The notes under the pieces are model-generated. The model searched no databases and had not been told where the DNA came from. It worked only from the letters and a program-made list of their open reading frames with translations. A DNA stretch of 5,563 bases from Planctomycetota bacterium. GTDB taxonomy: Bacteria; Planctomycetota; Planctomycetia; Pirellulales; Thermoguttaceae. This document shows, one piece after another, positions 5,535 through 5,563 of this stretch. The stretch's first letter is position 1, and every line of letters starts with the position of its first letter. The translations under genes and the position numbers were made by a program. The stretch spans positions 1 through 5,563 of the forward strand of contig JAJYGU010000503.1 in NCBI GenBank assembly GCA_021784975.1, written 5' to 3'.

Positions 5535-5563
5535 GTAGGTCTCATCCGCCGGATCGGGCCCTT

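Noticed and set aside
5535..5563. Terminator after the response regulator
   Set aside because: Only a 5-bp palindrome (5544-5554) is visible, with no T-run, and the window ends too soon to judge.

Overview
The window is about 5.6 kb of GC-rich bacterial DNA. Several palindromic repeat families, a two-component pair with an ABC-substrate-binding-like sensor and a glycoside-hydrolase-like remnant together suggest a planctomycete (Pirellulales-like) genome. This lineage call is inference from style; no marker gene in the window proves it.

Left part, minus strand. A partial small gene (1-252) encodes a membrane-anchored, Pro/Gly-rich protein that runs off the left edge. Upstream of it on the same strand is a clear selenocysteine tRNA gene (selC, 423-518) with a UCA anticodon, an 8-bp acceptor stem, a 6-bp D stem, a long variable arm and an encoded CCA end. 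The genome therefore probably decodes UGA as selenocysteine. An inverted repeat (280-356) lies between these two genes. Another (535-609) sits immediately upstream of selC, between it and a candidate promoter (617-645).

Middle part, plus strand. Positions 765-2095 hold the decayed remains of a glycoside-hydrolase-like gene. Its 5' end is replaced by a pair of tandem hairpins (749-789), and its body is interrupted by a 113-bp palindromic repeat (1218-1330) that shifts the frame. Removing exactly those 113 bases rejoins the two frames. A mosaic of repeats and low-complexity sequence follows (2096-2520).

Right part, plus strand. A two-gene operon encodes a NarL/DesK-type sensor histidine kinase (2521-4896; signal peptide, periplasmic ABC-substrate-binding-like domain, one membrane helix, GAF, HisKA_3, HATPase) and its NarL/FixJ-type response regulator (4893-5534). 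Their stop and start codons overlap (ATGA). Ligand binding in the periplasm probably controls phosphorylation of the regulator, which then binds DNA through its LuxR-type helix-turn-helix. Target genes cannot be read from this window.

I found no convincing new multi-gene system. The most notable points are the selenocysteine tRNA with a repeat between it and its likely promoter, and the reconstructable repeat insertion in the hydrolase-like gene.
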